This document shows positions 63,112 through 64,000 of a stretch of DNA of 64,000 bases, piece by piece (within the stretch, counting starts at the first letter, position 1; each line of letters opens with the position of its first letter). The notes under the pieces were generated by a model. That model saw nothing but the letters and a program-made list of their open reading frames with translations. It had not been told where the DNA came from and made no database searches. The stretch comes from Methanolobus psychrophilus R15 (lineage in GTDB: Archaea; Halobacteriota; Methanosarcinia; Methanosarcinales; Methanosarcinaceae): positions 2,046,001 through 2,110,000 of the forward strand of contig CP003083.1 in NCBI GenBank assembly GCA_000306725.1, read 5' to 3'. Made by a program: the position numbers and the translations under genes.

Positions 63112-64000
63112 TTAAACCAGCTTGAAGATGGGGTGGTTGGGGTCCTTTATCTCGATGCCAAGTTCCTTTGCGGTCTCAGCCATCATGATATCGACCATTG
63201 CTGTTGCAGGGAACACCTTGTCAGTGTTCTCTATAGGTCCGAAGAGCTGGAAGTTTGAACCGAGCACCTGTGGCACAAGGTTTGTTCCAATGTCTGCGGG
63301 CATATAGATTGCCTGCTTCTCTTCCTTTGTCTCGAACTTCTTCTTGTAGTTCTTCATCCAGTCCCATGCGGATGCCATGTTGTGGTATCCCCCGCCAACA
63401 GGCAGACCGAAGTGGCCCTTGATGGCTATGACTGACCTCATGGATGCTCCTGCACCGGCTCCAAGGGGAGTTGCTGCAACGTCCACAAGGGGCTTTGTGA
63501 TGCCACATTCCCTTGCGATCTCAAGCATACCCTTGCTCTGTCCGGTGCCGCCTGTCTCGAGGATCTCCAGTTTTCCTTTTACGCTGGGGTCGGTTGCATT
63601 GAATGCGAGGACGATGGAACAGTTGATGTCACTGTTCTTGATAGCTTCTATTTCGTCTGCATGGACACTGGCGTTGATGGAGTTGTAGATGGCCCTCTTG
63701 GCAACGCCGATCTCAGTCACATACTCTGCTGCAGCTGCGCGTACTTCTCCAGCTGAGGAGTCAATCAGGAATGGTGTTTTGTCATCAAGCTCAACAAACC
63801 AGTCGATGTATTTCTTGATGGCTTCAGGTGTCTCGCCCACTATCTGGTTGACATAAGGGTTACCTGTGACGCTTCCCATCTCGACGATACCGCTCCATAG
63901 CTTTTCTGCTGCGGCCTTGTCGAAAATACCCTTATCCTCGTCAGTCACGATCTTATGCCTGTTATAGAACATCGTCCCTACAAGCACTGTCGGATATTCG
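63112..64000 (-). CDS. mtrH: Methyl-H4SPT:coenzyme M methyltransferase subunit H, 5' end outside window
   Basis: MtrH moves the methyl group from tetrahydrosarcinapterin to the corrinoid of MtrA in the sodium-pumping Mtr complex. The 296 codons present run from EYPTVLVGTMFYNRHKIV to the C terminus (FKLV), so only about 25-30 N-terminal residues are missing. FLIDSSAGEVRAAA and IVLAFNATDPSVKGKLEILE match the family, which has a TIM barrel related to MeTr. It is probably the last gene of an mtr operon that continues to the right. Confidence 0.97.
   Translation of the reverse strand, partial: EYPTVLVGTMFYNRHKIVTDEDKGIFDKAAAEKLWSGIVEMGSVTGNPYVNQIVGETPEAIKKYIDWFVELDDKTPFLIDSSAGEVRAAAAEYVTEIGVAKRAIYNSINASVHADEIEAIKNSDINCSIVLAFNATDPSVKGKLEILETGGTGQSKGMLEIARECGITKPLVDVAATPLGAGAGASMRSVIAIKGHFGLPVGGGYHNMASAWDWMKNYKKKFETKEEKQAIYMPADIGTNLVPQVLGSNFQLFGPIENTDKVFPATAMVDIMMAETAKELGIEIKDPNHPIFKLV

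Overview
The window comes from a methanogenic archaeon of the Methanosarcinales (family Methanosarcinaceae). A Methanolobus/Methanomethylovorans-like genus seems plausible, but I cannot fix the genus from sequence alone. The evidence is a partial mtrH at the right edge, cysteate synthase plus comD/comE and a methanogenesis marker 16 protein (coenzyme M synthesis), cofE (F420), Sep-tRNA:Cys-tRNA synthase, the archaeal exosome subunit Csl4, RNA polymerase subunit L, an RFC-like clamp-loader subunit, SecDF, a PEF-CTERM surface protein and TATA-box style promoters. Most of the window is ordinary archaeal chromosome. The unusual sequence sits in the gaps between genes.

Layout. 1-3760: csl4, rpoL, SepCysS, an MscS channel and tRNA-Gly(CCC). 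3980-8720: a lipoprotein, a mobile-element and cas1 graveyard, then a regulator / S-layer-domain / FtsX permease / ATPase operon with what may be a broken second permease. 8747-18816: a cysteine-cluster protein, two CBS proteins, a surface beta-propeller, a family-6-like DNA glycosylase, a second MscS, an unknown membrane protein preceded by a 24-residue peptide gene, a PEF-CTERM protein, a gamma-class carbonic anhydrase homologue, two coupled zinc-ribbon microproteins and a RimK-type ligase. 19134-20136: a gene-poor kilobase with a strong candidate structured RNA and a remnant of a TPR gene tail. 20137-30168: a regulator with the FilR1-type layout and a TPR-rich stretch. 30382-36065: the coenzyme M cluster. 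36140-47873: housekeeping genes (tyrS, thg1-like, mdh, uvrC, cupin-type pgi, an NrpR-domain protein, a RecJ-like nuclease). 48358-64000: an ECF-like membrane protein, a ParA-like ATPase with a small wHTH protein, elp3, an RFC subunit, secD/secF, a dCMP-type deaminase, cofE, hsp20, apgM, lysC, purM and mtrH.

The genes that most clearly work together are at 30382-36065. Cysteate synthase makes cysteate from phosphoserine and sulfite, and ComD/ComE decarboxylate sulfopyruvate. The convergent marker-16 protein is a COG1900 plus ferredoxin protein and a candidate for sulfur insertion. Wedged between them, with overlapping or nearly touching reading frames, are three uncharacterised genes: a soluble ABC ATPase, a G3E-like GTPase and a PF04060-type Fe-S protein. 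They look like a metallocofactor maturation or reductive-activation module.

Items most worth a second look are that module, the roughly 185-nt structured RNA at 19438-19625, the paired zinc-ribbon microproteins at 17566-17838, the cas1 remnant beside a MITE-like element near 4429-4870, and an amber codon between purM and an in-frame downstream ORF.
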